Assembly (NCBI GenBank): GCA_011523425.1
Contig: WTGU01000144.1
Span: 25,008-89,007 of the forward strand
Direction of reading: 5' to 3'
Source of the DNA: Alphaproteobacteria bacterium
Lineage (GTDB): Bacteria > Pseudomonadota > Alphaproteobacteria > UBA828
Length of the DNA stretch: 64,000 bases
The translations under genes and the position numbers were made by a program. Shown here in pieces: positions 8,444 to 17,989 of the stretch. Every line of letters begins with the position of its first letter. Position 1 is the first letter of the stretch. The notes under the pieces are model-generated. The model saw only the letters and a list, made by a program, of their open reading frames with translations. It had not been told where the DNA came from and made no database searches.

Positions 8444-10438
8444 ATGAACGAGAGCGCGACCAGCAATGTCACCGTAGGCGCAGAGACGCTTCGGGATCTC
8501 TACCTCACCATGCGCCGCATCCGCGCTTTCGAGGACAAGACCGCCGACCTCTTCCAGGAGGGCGTCGTCAAGGGCACGGCCCACAGCTACAAGGGCGAGG
8601 AGGCGATCGCCGCCGGCGTCTGCGCGGCGCTGCGCGACGACGACATCATCGCCTCCTACCATCGCGGCCACGGCCACTGCATCGCCAAGGGCGCGCGCAT
8701 CGACCGCATGATGGCGGAGCTGATGGGCCGCCAGACCGGCTACTGCCAGGGCCTCGGCGGCTCCATGCACATCGCCGACATGGAGCTCAACATCATGGGC
8801 GCGAACGGCATCGTCGGCGCGGCCATGCCGCTCGCCACCGGCGCGGGCCTCGCCGCCAGGCTGGAGGGATCGGACCGCGTGGCCGTGGCCTTCTTCGGCG
8901 ACGGCGCGTCGAACCAGGGCGTCTTCCACGAATCGCTCAACCTGGCTGCGGTGTGGAAGCTGCCGGTGATCTTCGTCTGCGAGAACAACCAGTACGCGCT
9001 GTCGACCTCCTACCGGAACACCACGGCCGTCTCCCAGGTCGCGAACCGGGCGGCCTCCTACGAGATCCCCGGCATCACCGTGGACGGGAACGACGGCGTC
9101 GAGGTCTATCTCGTGCTGCGCGAGGCCGTCGAGCGCGCCCGCACCGGCGAGGGGCCGACGCTGATCGAGGCGATGACCTACCGCCACGGCCAGCACTCGC
9201 TCCGCGTCAACCTGCGCGACCCGCGGCCCGAGGACGAGCTCCAGACCTGGCTCGATCGCGACCCCATCGCGCGCATGGAGAAGCGCCTCAGCAGCGAGGG
9301 CGGATTCTCCGAGGACCAGTTCGACGAGACCAACCGCGCCGTCGAGGACGAGATCGAGACCGCCGTGACCTACGGCCGCGAGAGCCCGGAGCCGCCGGTG
9401 CACGTGATGCTCGACGCCGTCTACGCCCCCCACGCGGCGCACACCGAGCCGGGGCCCGAGACCGAGCGCATGCTCTCCTACCCCGAGGCGCTCAACGAGG
9501 CGCTGGACCAGGAGATGCTGCGGGACGACCGCGTCTTCCTCATGGGCGAGGACGTGGGCGCCACCGGCGGCATCTTCGGCGTCTCCAAGGGGCTGATGGA
9601 GCGCTACGGACCCGAGCGCGTGCGCGACACGCCGATCTCGGAGGCGACCTTCGTCGGCTGCGGCGTCGGCGCCGCCATCGCCGGCATGCGGCCGGTGGTG
9701 GAGATCCAGATCTTCGACTTCGTGGCGCTGACCATGGACATGCTGGTCAACCAGGCGGCCAAGTTCCGCTTCATGCTGGGCGGCAAGCCGAGCGTGCCGC
9801 TGGTGGTGCGCGGGCCGCAGGGCGGCGGCATCCGGCTCGCGGCCCAGCACAGCCAGAGCCTGGAGGCCTGGTTCACCCACGTGCCGGGGCTCGTGGTGGC
9901 GGCGCCCTCCACCCCCTACGACGCCAAGGGGCTGCTGGTGGCGGCGATCCGCGACGAGAACCCGGTGGTCTTCCTGGAGCAGAAGCTGCTCTACCTCGGC
10001 GGCACCGGGCCGGTGCCGGAGGAGCTCTACGCCATCCCCCTCGGCAAGGCCGACGTCAAGCGCGCGGGCACGGACGTCACCGTGGTCGCGACGTCCGCCA
10101 TGGTGCCGCGCGCGCTCAGCGCCGCCACGGTGCTGGAGCGCGACGGCATCAGCGTCGAGGTGGTCGACCCCCGGACCCTGCAGCCGCTCGACGAGGAGAC
10201 GATCCTCGCCAGCGTGCGCAAGACCAACCGGCTGCTCATCGTGCACGAGGCCTGGGTGCGCGGCGGCTTCGGCGCCGAGGTGGCGGCCATGGTGGTGGAC
10301 AAGGCCTTCGACTACCTCGATGCCCCCGTCGCCCGCCTCGGCGCCCCGCACACGCCGATGCCCTACAACGACCGCCTCGAGCTCGAGGTCATCCCCTCGC
10401 AGGAGCGCATCGTCGAGGCCATCCGCGCGCTGCTGTAG
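8444..10438 (+). CDS. Thiamine-dependent dehydrogenase E1, fused alpha and beta subunits
   Basis: A 664-residue fusion of the E1 alpha and beta chains of a 2-oxoacid or acetoin dehydrogenase complex. Residues 1 to about 330 are the alpha part, with the thiamine diphosphate motif GDGASNQG (152-159) ending in ENN at 180-182. From residue 343 ([16 protein letters not shown]) the beta part runs to the C-terminus and includes the [14 protein letters not shown] segment and the C-terminal transketolase-like domain ([15 protein letters not shown]). The ATG follows GGGAGG. No E2 or E3 gene lies in the window, so it must borrow those subunits or use them from elsewhere. The 3' end has a degenerate second copy at 11569-11728. 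Confidence 0.88.
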   Translation: MNESATSNVTVGAETLRDLYLTMRRIRAFEDKTADLFQEGVVKGTAHSYKGEEAIAAGVCAALRDDDIIASYHRGHGHCIAKGARIDRMMAELMGRQTGYCQGLGGSMHIADMELNIMGANGIVGAAMPLATGAGLAARLEGSDRVAVAFFGDGASNQGVFHESLNLAAVWKLPVIFVCENNQYALSTSYRNTTAVSQVANRAASYEIPGITVDGNDGVEVYLVLREAVERARTGEGPTLIEAMTYRHGQHSLRVNLRDPRPEDELQTWLDRDPIARMEKRLSSEGGFSEDQFDETNRAVEDEIETAVTYGRESPEPPVHVMLDAVYAPHAAHTEPGPETERMLSYPEALNEALDQEMLRDDRVFLMGEDVGATGGIFGVSKGLMERYGPERVRDTPISEATFVGCGVGAAIAGMRPVVEIQIFDFVALTMDMLVNQAAKFRFMLGGKPSVPLVVRGPQGGGIRLAAQHSQSLEAWFTHVPGLVVAAPSTPYDAKGLLVAAIRDENPVVFLEQKLLYLGGTGPVPEELYAIPLGKADVKRAGTDVTVVATSAMVPRALSAATVLERDGISVEVVDPRTLQPLDEETILASVRKTNRLLIVHEAWVRGGFGAEVAAMVVDKAFDYLDAPVARLGAPHTPMPYNDRLELEVIPSQERIVEAIRALL

Positions 10439-10569
10439 CCGGGCCTGAACGAGACGTTCGCACGCCTCGCCGGGGCGCCCTCTCCCGCATCATGCGTCGC
10501 GCGAGCCTGACAAGGTCTCGCGCGCACAAGAAGAAGCGTGCGCCTGCCATTCCTGCGCCGCCCTTGAGT

Positions 10570-10612
10570 ACGTCATGCCCGGACCTGCCCGGACTCGTTC
10601 CGGGCATGACGT
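10570..10612. repeat. Dispersed inverted repeat, family 2, copy A
   Basis: Perfect 14-bp arms ACGTCATGCCCGGA / TCCGGGCATGACGT with a 15-base centre, 130 bases past the E1 stop. The core CGTCATGCCCGG...CCGGGCATGACG is the same as in the larger element at 49738-49832. It could form a strong hairpin in RNA and perhaps end E1 transcription, but has no T tract. Confidence 0.7.
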
Positions 10613-10705
10613 GCTGGGGCGCACCGCGGGCGCCCACAAGGGAGCGTGAAAGGTATTGGAATCTCAGTGCAGAAACGTGAGCATGAGGAGGAAGGGGAGG
10701 CAGCG

Positions 10706-11032
10706 ATGGTCACTGAGAGGCGTGCTGAGACAGCCAAAGACAAAAGGAACAGTCGGAAATGGGTGACGTGGAGCATCTGGGTCATTGTCGCGCTGTGTAT
10801 CGGCGTAGTGATCTGGCAATCAGGAATCTGGAGGGACGAGTCCACCGCCAAGCTTGAAGCATTGATCGAGGCGAACAAGCAAGACAGGGCCGCACTGGAG
10901 GAATTGAGGGCCAAGGTGGAAGAATTGCTGGAATCGAACGCGCGGATTGCGCAACAAAACGCCACACTGGAGGAGTTGAGGGCCACACGGGACGAATTGA
11001 GGGCCAAACTTGAAGAATTGCAGGCCGAATAG
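10706..11032 (+). CDS. Small single-pass membrane protein with C-terminal coiled coil
   Basis: A 108-residue protein of unknown function. Residues 20-37 (VTWSIWVIVALCIGVVIW) form one membrane segment after a charged N-terminus, and residues 45-108 are a long amphipathic helix made of repeated LEELRAKxEEL-type units, a probable coiled coil. The DNA shows the repeat too: GGAGGAATTGAGGGCCA recurs with small changes. The ATG at 10706 is preferred over a GTG at 10646 because AGGGGAGG sits just before it. Base composition is lower in GC than the flanking E1 gene. Similar architecture is seen in many hypothetical proteins; no function is assigned. Confidence 0.6.
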   Translation: MVTERRAETAKDKRNSRKWVTWSIWVIVALCIGVVIWQSGIWRDESTAKLEALIEANKQDRAALEELRAKVEELLESNARIAQQNATLEELRATRDELRAKLEELQAE

Positions 11033-11568
11033 AGATAATCGCGGGAGCGGATGGCACGGGACCGCCTTTCCTCATAGATGTTGCTCGGCGCGCGGGGTCA
11101 ATGCCGGCCGGCGCAGTAATGGATTGACTTTGCTGCATTGCGAGAGGTCAACCAAATGGCCTGTACACCCCCGGACTTGTTCCCGGGGGCCGGCCATGAC
11201 GGTCCGAGGGCATGGCGGGCCGAGCATCGCGCCCCGACGCGGCGGCCGGAGGTGGGATTCGCCAAAGAGGGGGGGGCATGCGGGATTTCGCGGGATAACA
11301 AGGGATTCCGGCGGGACAGGCGGCCTCCATATCCCACTTGAATCCCACTTGAGCACCGGCTCCCCTGCCGCGCCCCGCTCCTTCCCGCTCGTCCCGGCTC
11401 TCGCGCATCGTGCCGCCACCCTCGCACGGCCGCCCCACGCCCTGCACCGCACCATGGTCCGGGGAGTCTCGACACGATTTGCCCGCCTCGCCGTCCCCGG
11501 TCCTTCACCAACAAGCGCGAAGCCGTCAGGGCCGCGCAAACCATGACACTGACAAGTCATTTGGGTTA
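11033..11568. other. Gene-free stretch
   Basis: No convincing coding frame was seen. The region has a short hairpin related to repeat family 2 (11168-11189) and a direct repeat of ATCCCACTTGA in two adjacent copies near 11332-11352. Open frames on both strands here have the composition of noncoding GC-rich DNA. Confidence 0.5.
11168..11189. repeat. Short hairpin related to repeat family 2
   Basis: CCCCCGG-ACTTGTTC-CCGGGGG, a 7-bp stem with an 8-base loop. The loop and inner stem resemble the CCGGGCTTGTTCCGGG part of the element at 49738, and a CATGACGG follows 10 bases downstream, so it may be a worn copy. Confidence 0.45.
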
Positions 11569-11728
11569 GGGTGCGCGGCGGCATCGGCACGGAGGTGGCA
11601 GCCATGGTGGTAGACAAGCCATTCGACGATCATGACGCCCTCGTCGCGCGCCTCACACCGACCGCCTCAAGCTCGAAGCTATCCCGTCCTAAGAGCGAAT
11701 CCTGAGGGCGGCACACAAGCTGTTCTAG
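11569..11728 (+). pseudogene. Decayed duplicate of the 3' end of the E1 dehydrogenase gene
   Basis: This stretch aligns with the last ~180 bases of the fused E1 gene (from about 10254 to 10438). It begins GGTGCGCGGCGGCATCGGCA against GGTGCGCGGCGGCTTCGGCG, keeps GCCATGGTGGT and ACCGACCGCCTC-like blocks, and ends with a matching TAG. It has an internal deletion of several bases and an in-frame TAA where the intact gene has a glutamine codon ([10 protein letters not shown] becomes LEAIPS-stop-ERI). It cannot make a product. The intact and decayed copies bracket the small membrane gene and the family 2 repeats. Confidence 0.8.
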
Positions 11729-11792
11729 TGCGCGCGACCGCGGCTACTGGATAATAGCATGTCACGAATTCGCCATAACGTGCGAGGAAACA

Positions 11793-12752
11793 GTGTCTGA
11801 AATTCCAGAAAATGTGCCCTCCCGTGGAGGCACAGGTATCGCGGAGTTTTTGGCGGACTTGGGAATTTCCGCCATTTTTCAACCCGGAATCGTCAAGGCG
11901 ATAGGTCATCTGATGTATGCGGCTGCAGACGTTCCTGCGGCTTATCTGGAAGGAGTCGCTGACAGCATTCGATCCACAACGGAGAGCCGAAGACATCTCC
12001 GTCTTGAAGTAGCACGATCCCTAGCCGACAGATTTGAAACCAATTCCGAATTGGCAGCTAGAGCTTACTCGCAGAATGCCACAAAAATTCTTAAGGAACA
12101 GATCAATGTGGAGGACGTCTTAGGAATTGCACTTGAGCAACTGTCTACAACTCATGGGACAGCAGAACCCAACGGCGTACCCGAAGACGACTGGCTAACT
12201 GCCTTCAGAAACGAAGCTGCACAGCGATCGTCCGAGGAAATGAAACTTGCGTTTGGAAGAATATTGGCCGGACAAATTCGGGAGCCAGGAACATACTCGA
12301 TTCGCACTATGCGAGCTCTCGGAGTTATGGACACTCAAACAGCATCCCTATTCAAAGTGCTTTGCAACATAGCCTTTGTTGTTTCTGCCGTAGATACTAG
12401 AGTCATTACACCAAGCGGCAATGCTGGAAATAACGCACTTCAAGAATTTGGACTTTCATTTTTGAAATTAAATGTCCTACAAGAAAACGGATTGATTATA
12501 TCGGACTACAATTCGTGGTTGGAGTACTCACAGCTTATCCAAGTTCCAATACCAATGTCATATGCGGGGCGGCGGGTTAGACTTGAGCCATTGGAGGGAA
12601 TGGGAAACTCGACAAAGTTGCACGGTGTTGCCCTCACCAAAATGGGAACTGAGCTTTATTCGGTGGTGGATCTGGAAGAGAATAACAACTACACAATAAA
12701 GTTGGTCGAATGCTTCAGAAACAACAATATAGCCTTACGTATTCTACGATAA
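11793..12752 (+). CDS. DUF2806-like protein, possible defence/abortive-infection role
   Basis: A 319-residue protein with GC far below its neighbours (about half or less). Its centre, residues 132-173 (DDWLTAFRNEA...SSEEMKLAFGRILAGQIREPGTYSIRTM), matches the pattern of DUF2806/TIGR03899-type proteins, in which a helix ends in LxxxLAGEIxxPGSFSxRTL. That segment is also similar in style to the helical domain of Abi-alpha (DUF4393) proteins. The N-terminal half is helical with a possible short hydrophobic stretch (residues 33-50); the C-terminal part is mixed strand and helix. The GTG start has GAGGAA just upstream. Composition and isolation suggest horizontal acquisition. The defence role is inference only. 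Confidence 0.6.
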   Translation: MSEIPENVPSRGGTGIAEFLADLGISAIFQPGIVKAIGHLMYAAADVPAAYLEGVADSIRSTTESRRHLRLEVARSLADRFETNSELAARAYSQNATKILKEQINVEDVLGIALEQLSTTHGTAEPNGVPEDDWLTAFRNEAAQRSSEEMKLAFGRILAGQIREPGTYSIRTMRALGVMDTQTASLFKVLCNIAFVVSAVDTRVITPSGNAGNNALQEFGLSFLKLNVLQENGLIISDYNSWLEYSQLIQVPIPMSYAGRRVRLEPLEGMGNSTKLHGVALTKMGTELYSVVDLEENNNYTIKLVECFRNNNIALRILR

Positions 12753-12928
12753 GAGCAGTTCTCTGAATGTACTAGAAGGACCTCCTTGTGGCGGTCACCG
12801 TCGGTGCGGCGTTTTGCTTGCTCACTGTAGTCGAATCCGTCTCATCGCTCTACCACTCTTTGGTTATGCTATGGTCGCCGCCCGCCCCGTGACTGAGCAT
12901 GGCGGCAACGTGGGGAGCCGGCATCGCA

Positions 12929-14101
12929 ATGACCTCCAACCGAATGCCCGGCCTGGATTTCGGGCTCGGCGAGACGGCCGACATGATCCGCTCGTCCGTC
13001 GAGAGCTTCGCGCAGGCCGAGATCGCCCCGCGCGCCGAGGAGATCGACGCGAGCAACGCCTTCCCGCGCGACCTCTGGCCCCGGCTCGGCGAACTCGGGC
13101 TGCTCGGCATCACCGTGGAGGAGGAGGAAGGCGGCAGCGGCCTCGGCTACCTCGAGCACTGCGTCGCCATGGAGGAGGTGAGCCGGGCGTCGGCGTCGGT
13201 CGGCCTCAGCTACGGCGCGCACTCCAACCTCTGCGTCAACCAGCTCCGGCTCAACGGCACGCCCGCCCAGCGCGCCCGCCACCTGCCGAAGCTCATCTCC
13301 GGCGAGCATGTCGGCGCGCTCGCCATGAGCGAGCCGGGCGCGGGCTCGGACGTGGTGGGCATGCGCACGCGGGCGGAACGCAGGGGCGATCGCTACGTGC
13401 TGAACGGATCCAAGATGTGGATCACCAACGGGCCGGAGGCCGAGGTGCTGGTGGTCTACGCCAAGACCGACGCAGAGGCCGGCAGCCGCGGCATCACCGC
13501 CTTCCTGATCGAGAAGGGCATGCCCGGCTTCTCCACCGCCCAGAAGCTCGACAAGCTCGGCATGCGCGGCTCCGACACCTGCGAGCTCGTGTTCGAGGAC
13601 TGCGAGGTGCCGGCGGAGAACGTGATCGGCGCCGAGGGCGGCGGCGTGGGCGTGCTGATGAGCGGGCTCGACTACGAGCGCGCGGTGCTGGCGGCGGGCC
13701 CCCTCGGCATCATGCGCGCCTGCATGGACATCGTGCTGCCCTACGTCCACCAGCGCCAGCAGTTCGGCCGGCCCATCGGCACCTTTCAGCTCATGCAGGG
13801 CAAGCTCGCGGACATGTACACGGCGATGAACGCCTCCCGCGCCTACGTCTACGCCGTGGCGCAGGCCTGCGATCGCGGCGAGACCAGCCGCAAGGACGCC
13901 GCCGGCGCCATCCTCTTCGCCGCCGAGAAGGCCACCTGGATGGCGCTGGAGGCGATCCAGGCGCTGGGCGGCAACGGCTACGTCAACGAGTTCGCCACCG
14001 GCCGGCTGCTGCGCGACGCCAAGCTCTACGAGATCGGCGCCGGCACCAGCGAGATCCGCCGCATGCTCATCGGCCGCGAACTCTTCGAGGAGACCGAGTG
14101 A
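12929..14101 (+). CDS. Acyl-CoA dehydrogenase, isovaleryl-CoA dehydrogenase type
   Basis: FAD enzyme that oxidises a short branched acyl-CoA, most likely isovaleryl-CoA in leucine catabolism. The 390-residue product has the family motifs [11 protein letters not shown] (132-142), WITNGPEA (164-171), [21 protein letters not shown] and the C-terminal [12 protein letters not shown] / [20 protein letters not shown]. Glu250 in [15 protein letters not shown] sits where isovaleryl-CoA dehydrogenase has its catalytic base, rather than near the C-terminus as in straight-chain enzymes. The ATG at 12929 follows GGGGAG; an in-frame ATG at 12899 would add ten unusual residues. None of the other leucine-pathway genes is adjacent. 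Confidence 0.88.
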   Translation: MTSNRMPGLDFGLGETADMIRSSVESFAQAEIAPRAEEIDASNAFPRDLWPRLGELGLLGITVEEEEGGSGLGYLEHCVAMEEVSRASASVGLSYGAHSNLCVNQLRLNGTPAQRARHLPKLISGEHVGALAMSEPGAGSDVVGMRTRAERRGDRYVLNGSKMWITNGPEAEVLVVYAKTDAEAGSRGITAFLIEKGMPGFSTAQKLDKLGMRGSDTCELVFEDCEVPAENVIGAEGGGVGVLMSGLDYERAVLAAGPLGIMRACMDIVLPYVHQRQQFGRPIGTFQLMQGKLADMYTAMNASRAYVYAVAQACDRGETSRKDAAGAILFAAEKATWMALEAIQALGGNGYVNEFATGRLLRDAKLYEIGAGTSEIRRMLIGRELFEETE

Positions 14102-14166
14102 CGGCGCAGCATACTCGGCGGGCCGCGGTCGCGGCCTAAAGCGAGTCCGTCAAGACGGACCCGCTT
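14101..14166 (-). repeat. Dispersed hairpin repeat, family 1, copy B (short)
   Basis: Read on the minus strand it gives AAAGCGgGTCCGTC-tt-GACGGACtCGCTTT, a long stem with one mismatch, followed by AGGCCGCGACCGCGGCCCGCCG, the same block that follows the stem in copies at 995 and 54441. It fills nearly the whole gap between two converging genes. The A-rich and T-rich stem ends make it a plausible two-way terminator. Confidence 0.75.
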
Positions 14167-16238
14167 TACAGCGTCCGGCAGAGCCTGAAGGCGTCGAGCA
14201 CGGCGGCGTAGATGTTGCGGCTGGAGACCGCGTCGCCGATGCGGTAGAGGCGGAAGCCGCCGTCGTCGCTCCCTTCCCCGTCCCCGCCGTCTTCCTCCGG
14301 CTGCGGCCGGCCCGCCAGCAGCGCCGCCTGATCGACCGCGCCGCCGTTGGCGGCCGTCGCCGCGAGGCCGCGAAAGAGCGCGTCGGCCGGGCGGGTGCCG
14401 TGCTCGACCACGATGCGGCCGGTCTCGTGCACCTCCGCCTCGTCGGTGAGCTCATTGCGGAAGCTGACGCGGAGCCGGTTGCCCGCGCGCTCCACCCGCT
14501 CCAGGCGCCGGTCGAGCCGGGGCTCGATGCCGAGCTCGTAGGTGCGCTTGCGCCAGATGACCTGCTCGGAATAGGCCATCTCCATGGCGAGGTGGCCGTC
14601 GAGGCCGAAGAACGCCACCGCGCCGCCCGCCCGCGCGATCGCCTCGGCCGCCGTCAGCGCGGCGTGGCGGCCGGTCCCGTCATAGACGATCGAATCCTCC
14701 CCCGGCGGCACCGCGCCGGTGAGCACGTCGCGGACGCTGGTGCAGTGCTCGGCGCCGTCGATCCAGGCGAGGTCGGGCACGCCGCCGGTGGCAACGATGA
14801 CGATGTCGGCGCCCTCCAGAGCCTCGGCGCCGGGCTCGACGGCCGTGCCGAGGCGGACCTCGACGCCGAGCCGTTCGAGCTCGCGCGCCCGCCACTCGAC
14901 GATCCTCGCCAGCTCGCCGCGCCAGCTCGCCTGCGCCGCCAGCAGCACCTGCCCGCCGAGGTCGCCGGTCGCCTCGCAGAGCAACACCTGATGGTCCCGC
15001 TCGGCCGAGACCCGGGCGGCCTCGAGCCCCGCCGGCCCGCCGCCAGCCACCAGCACCCGGCGTGGCGTCGGGGCGCGCTCGACCGCGTGCGGCAGCTCCC
15101 GCTCGTGGCCGGTCGAGGGATTGTGCAGGCAGGTCGGGCGCTGCGCGCTCATGCAGTGGGTGGCGCCGACGCAGGGGCGCACGCGATTCCCCTCGCCCCG
15201 CGCGAGCCTGGCCACCAGCGCGGGGTCCGCGATGTGGGCGCGGGTCATCGCCACCATGTCGAGCAGGCCGCCCTGGATCGCGCGCCGCGCCGTTTCGAGC
15301 GAGGTAATCCTCGTCGCGTGGAAGACCGGCAGCCCCACCCGCTCCCTGAAGGCGCCGGCGCGGGCGAGGAACGGCGCCTCGGGCGCGGCCATGCCGGGCA
15401 TGCAGTCCTCGGCGAGCTTCCGCTCCGTGTCCATGCGGCCGTAGATCGCGTTGAAGAAGTCGATGGTGCCGGACGCCTCGAACAGGGCGGCAATCTCGAT
15501 ACTGTCCTCGAAGCTGAGGTGGTCGGGGCCCGCCTCGTCGATGATGAAGCGCATGCCGACGATGAAGTCGTCGCCCACGCGCTTGCGGATCGCCTCGTGC
15601 ACCATCAGCCCGAAGCGGCAGCGGTTCGCGAGCGAGCCGCCGTAGCGGTCGGTGCGGCGGTTGGTCGCGGGCGAGAGGAACTGGCCGATGAGGTGCGCGC
15701 CGGTGAAGGTCTCGATGCCGTCGAGCCCGCCGTCGCGGCAGCGCTCCGCGGCCTCGGCGAAGTCCGCCACCACCCGGCGGATGTCGCTCTCGTCCATCTC
15801 GCGGGCGAAGGCCCGGTGCAGGGTCTCGCGCACCGGCGACGGGCCGATGGGCGGGAGCGCCGCGCCGGCGTAGGGCTCGGCCCGGCCGCCGACATGGCTC
15901 ACCTGGCACATGAGCGCGGCGCCATGGGCGTGGATGCGGCGCGAGAAGGCGCGGAAGTGCTCGACCACGCGCTCGTCGTGCAGCTCGATCTGCGGAAGCT
16001 GCCACGCGGACTCCGGCGAAACGTTGGACGAGCCGCCGAACATGGTGAGCGCGAGCCCGCCTTCCGCCTTGACCTCGTGGTAGCGCTGGTAGCGCTCCCC
16101 CGGCATGCCGCCCTCGGCCAGCCCGCAGGCGTGGCTCGTGCTCATGATGCGGTTCCTGAGCGTGAGGTGCTTCAGGCGGAAGGGCTGGAGCAGCGGGTCG
16201 GTCGCGGCGTCGCGCGATGACGGCACGCTCTGGGGCAT
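14166..16238 (-). CDS. Old-Yellow-Enzyme/trimethylamine-dehydrogenase family flavoprotein, N-methylproline demethylase-like
   Basis: A two-part flavoprotein. Residues 1 to about 350 form the FMN TIM barrel, with the GAHLIGQFLSP active-site segment and RTDRYGGSLANR; residues from about 390 form the NAD(P)/FAD part with GGGPAG (399-404). Between them, RPCVGATHC and PTCLHNPSTGHE supply three cysteines (356, 362, 370) of the Fe-S site; the second cysteine of the 2,4-dienoyl-CoA reductase pattern is replaced by Ala, as in relatives that demethylate N-methylproline. ATG 16238 has GGAG upstream; a GTG at 16265 would add nine residues. Likely job: oxidative N-demethylation of a betaine-derived amine, given the Rieske and enolase-family genes downstream. 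Confidence 0.82.
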   Translation of the reverse strand: MPQSVPSSRDAATDPLLQPFRLKHLTLRNRIMSTSHACGLAEGGMPGERYQRYHEVKAEGGLALTMFGGSSNVSPESAWQLPQIELHDERVVEHFRAFSRRIHAHGAALMCQVSHVGGRAEPYAGAALPPIGPSPVRETLHRAFAREMDESDIRRVVADFAEAAERCRDGGLDGIETFTGAHLIGQFLSPATNRRTDRYGGSLANRCRFGLMVHEAIRKRVGDDFIVGMRFIIDEAGPDHLSFEDSIEIAALFEASGTIDFFNAIYGRMDTERKLAEDCMPGMAAPEAPFLARAGAFRERVGLPVFHATRITSLETARRAIQGGLLDMVAMTRAHIADPALVARLARGEGNRVRPCVGATHCMSAQRPTCLHNPSTGHERELPHAVERAPTPRRVLVAGGGPAGLEAARVSAERDHQVLLCEATGDLGGQVLLAAQASWRGELARIVEWRARELERLGVEVRLGTAVEPGAEALEGADIVIVATGGVPDLAWIDGAEHCTSVRDVLTGAVPPGEDSIVYDGTGRHAALTAAEAIARAGGAVAFFGLDGHLAMEMAYSEQVIWRKRTYELGIEPRLDRRLERVERAGNRLRVSFRNELTDEAEVHETGRIVVEHGTRPADALFRGLAATAANGGAVDQAALLAGRPQPEEDGGDGEGSDDGGFRLYRIGDAVSSRNIYAAVLDAFRLCRTL

Positions 16239-16552
16239 GAGTCCGGTCTCCGGCGGCTGAGGCACGCGGCGCAGGCCGGTGCGAGCCCATCGCCGCTCAG
16301 GATAGTGGCGCTGGAGCGCACGCGCAGCCCTCCGGTCGCTCGCGCCGCCGCGCCCGATTGTTCCGGCGTGCTCAGGAGTCTACACTGAGGCAGGCAGCCG
16401 GGGCCCGTCCGGGGTTTTGGCTGGACCGGCAGAGGGGTGCGGCCCCGCGCGCTCGACCCGCATGGCGGCGAGAGCGGAACGCCGGCAAGAGCAACAACAG
16501 GGGCAGCGTGGCCGCCGCGCGCCGACCGCCGGTCGGGCGAGAGGGGGCGACC

Positions 16553-17854
16553 ATGACGCAGACTCTGTTCACCAACATCATGATCTTCGACGGCTCCGGC
16601 AAGAAGACCTACCGGGGCGAGGTGCTGGTCCAGGGCAACCGGATCAAGAAGGTCTCCAAGGGCAAGAAGAAGCTCGCGCGGAACGGCGCCCAGGTGGTCG
16701 ACGGCGGCGGCGCGACGCTGATGCCGGGCCTCATCAACGGTCACTCCCACATCGGCTACTCCGAGGAGGGGACGTCCCTCTACTCCCTTGGCGACACGCC
16801 GCCCGAGGAGAACACGCTGATCACGATGCGCCACGCGCAGATTCTCCACGACCACGGCTTCACCGCCCTGGTCTGCGCCGCGACGGGCAAGACCCGCATG
16901 GACATCGTGATCCGGAACGCCGTCGACGCCGGCGAGATGGCGGGCCCGCGCATCCTCGCCGCCTCGCCGGAGCTGACGGTCACCGGCGGCCTGGGCGACG
17001 CGCGCCAGCTCCACATGCATCACGGCGCCTTCTCGATCATCTGCGACGGGGAGGAGGAGTTCCGCCGCACGGCGCGGATGCTGTGCCGCGAAGGCGTCGA
17101 CATCCTCAAGATCATGCCGTCGGGCGACGAGTTCATCTATCCCTACGGCCGGGGCGACACGACCGTGATGACGGAGGAGGAGGTGGCGGCGGTCTGCCAG
17201 GTCGCCCGGCAGCGCAACCGGCGCGTCTGCGCCCACGCGCGGACCTCGGAATCGGTCAGGCTCTGCCTCAAGTACGGCGTCAACATCATCCACCACGCAA
17301 CCTACGCCGACGACGAGACAATCGACATGCTGGTGGCGGCCAAGGACGAGGTCTTCGTGGTACCGGCCATCGGCATCACCCACAACACGGCCTACGAGTC
17401 CGCCGAGTTCGGCATGCCGCCGGAAAGCGAGATCGCGCTCCGGCACCACCACGAGCTCGCCATCGTCAGCGAGACCATGAAGAAGCTGCATGCGCGCGGC
17501 GTGCGCGTCCTCCCCTTCGGCGACTACGCCTTCGCCTGGGTGCCGCACGGGACGGATGCGCGGGACTTCGAGCACTTCGTGAACTACTTCGAGTTCTCCC
17601 CGGCCGAGGTGCTGCATGCGGCGACCAAGCTCGGCGGCGAGCTCTATGCCTTCGCCAACGCGCAAGGGACCGGGATCCCCGAGATGGGAGAGGTCAGGGA
17701 GGGCTATCTCGCCGATCTCATCATGATCGACGGCGATCCGCTGGCGGACCTCACGCTCTTCCAGGACAAGGAAAACATCCTCATGGTCATGAAGGACGGC
17801 GCCTACCACAAGCCGCCCCAGCCGCGCCGGCGGGTGGCGGCTGCGGCGGAGTGA
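16553..17854 (+). CDS. Metal-dependent amidohydrolase
   Basis: A 433-residue amidohydrolase-superfamily enzyme acting on a C-N bond of an unknown small substrate. The metal-binding HSH is at 64-66 in GLINGHSHIG; Lys186 in DILKIMPSG could be the carboxylated lysine; further ligands are His228 (VCAHARTSE), His247/248 (NIIHHATY) and Asp324 (LPFGDYAFAW). N- and C-terminal strands form the usual small beta-sandwich (AEVLHAATKLGGEL...GYLADLIMIDGDPL). It is divergent from the demethylase gene across a 314-base gap that must hold both promoters; no obvious operator was recognised there. The imidazolonepropionase/prolidase-like subgroup is the best guess. Confidence 0.85.
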   Translation: MTQTLFTNIMIFDGSGKKTYRGEVLVQGNRIKKVSKGKKKLARNGAQVVDGGGATLMPGLINGHSHIGYSEEGTSLYSLGDTPPEENTLITMRHAQILHDHGFTALVCAATGKTRMDIVIRNAVDAGEMAGPRILAASPELTVTGGLGDARQLHMHHGAFSIICDGEEEFRRTARMLCREGVDILKIMPSGDEFIYPYGRGDTTVMTEEEVAAVCQVARQRNRRVCAHARTSESVRLCLKYGVNIIHHATYADDETIDMLVAAKDEVFVVPAIGITHNTAYESAEFGMPPESEIALRHHHELAIVSETMKKLHARGVRVLPFGDYAFAWVPHGTDARDFEHFVNYFEFSPAEVLHAATKLGGELYAFANAQGTGIPEMGEVREGYLADLIMIDGDPLADLTLFQDKENILMVMKDGAYHKPPQPRRRVAAAAE

Positions 17855-17989
17855 GCCCGGCAGCGCCCCCTCTCACCGGCTGACGGCCCGCTCCCGCCGC
17901 CGCTCGCAGCCGGCCCGCATCGGGTCTCTTTCCCTCCGCCCGCTCGCTCCGGCCGTGTAGGATGCGCGCGCCCGGAGGGAGCGAGCGGC

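Noticed and set aside
11332..11352. Two adjacent copies of ATCCCACTTGA
   Set aside because: Only two units and no link to a gene or known repeat.
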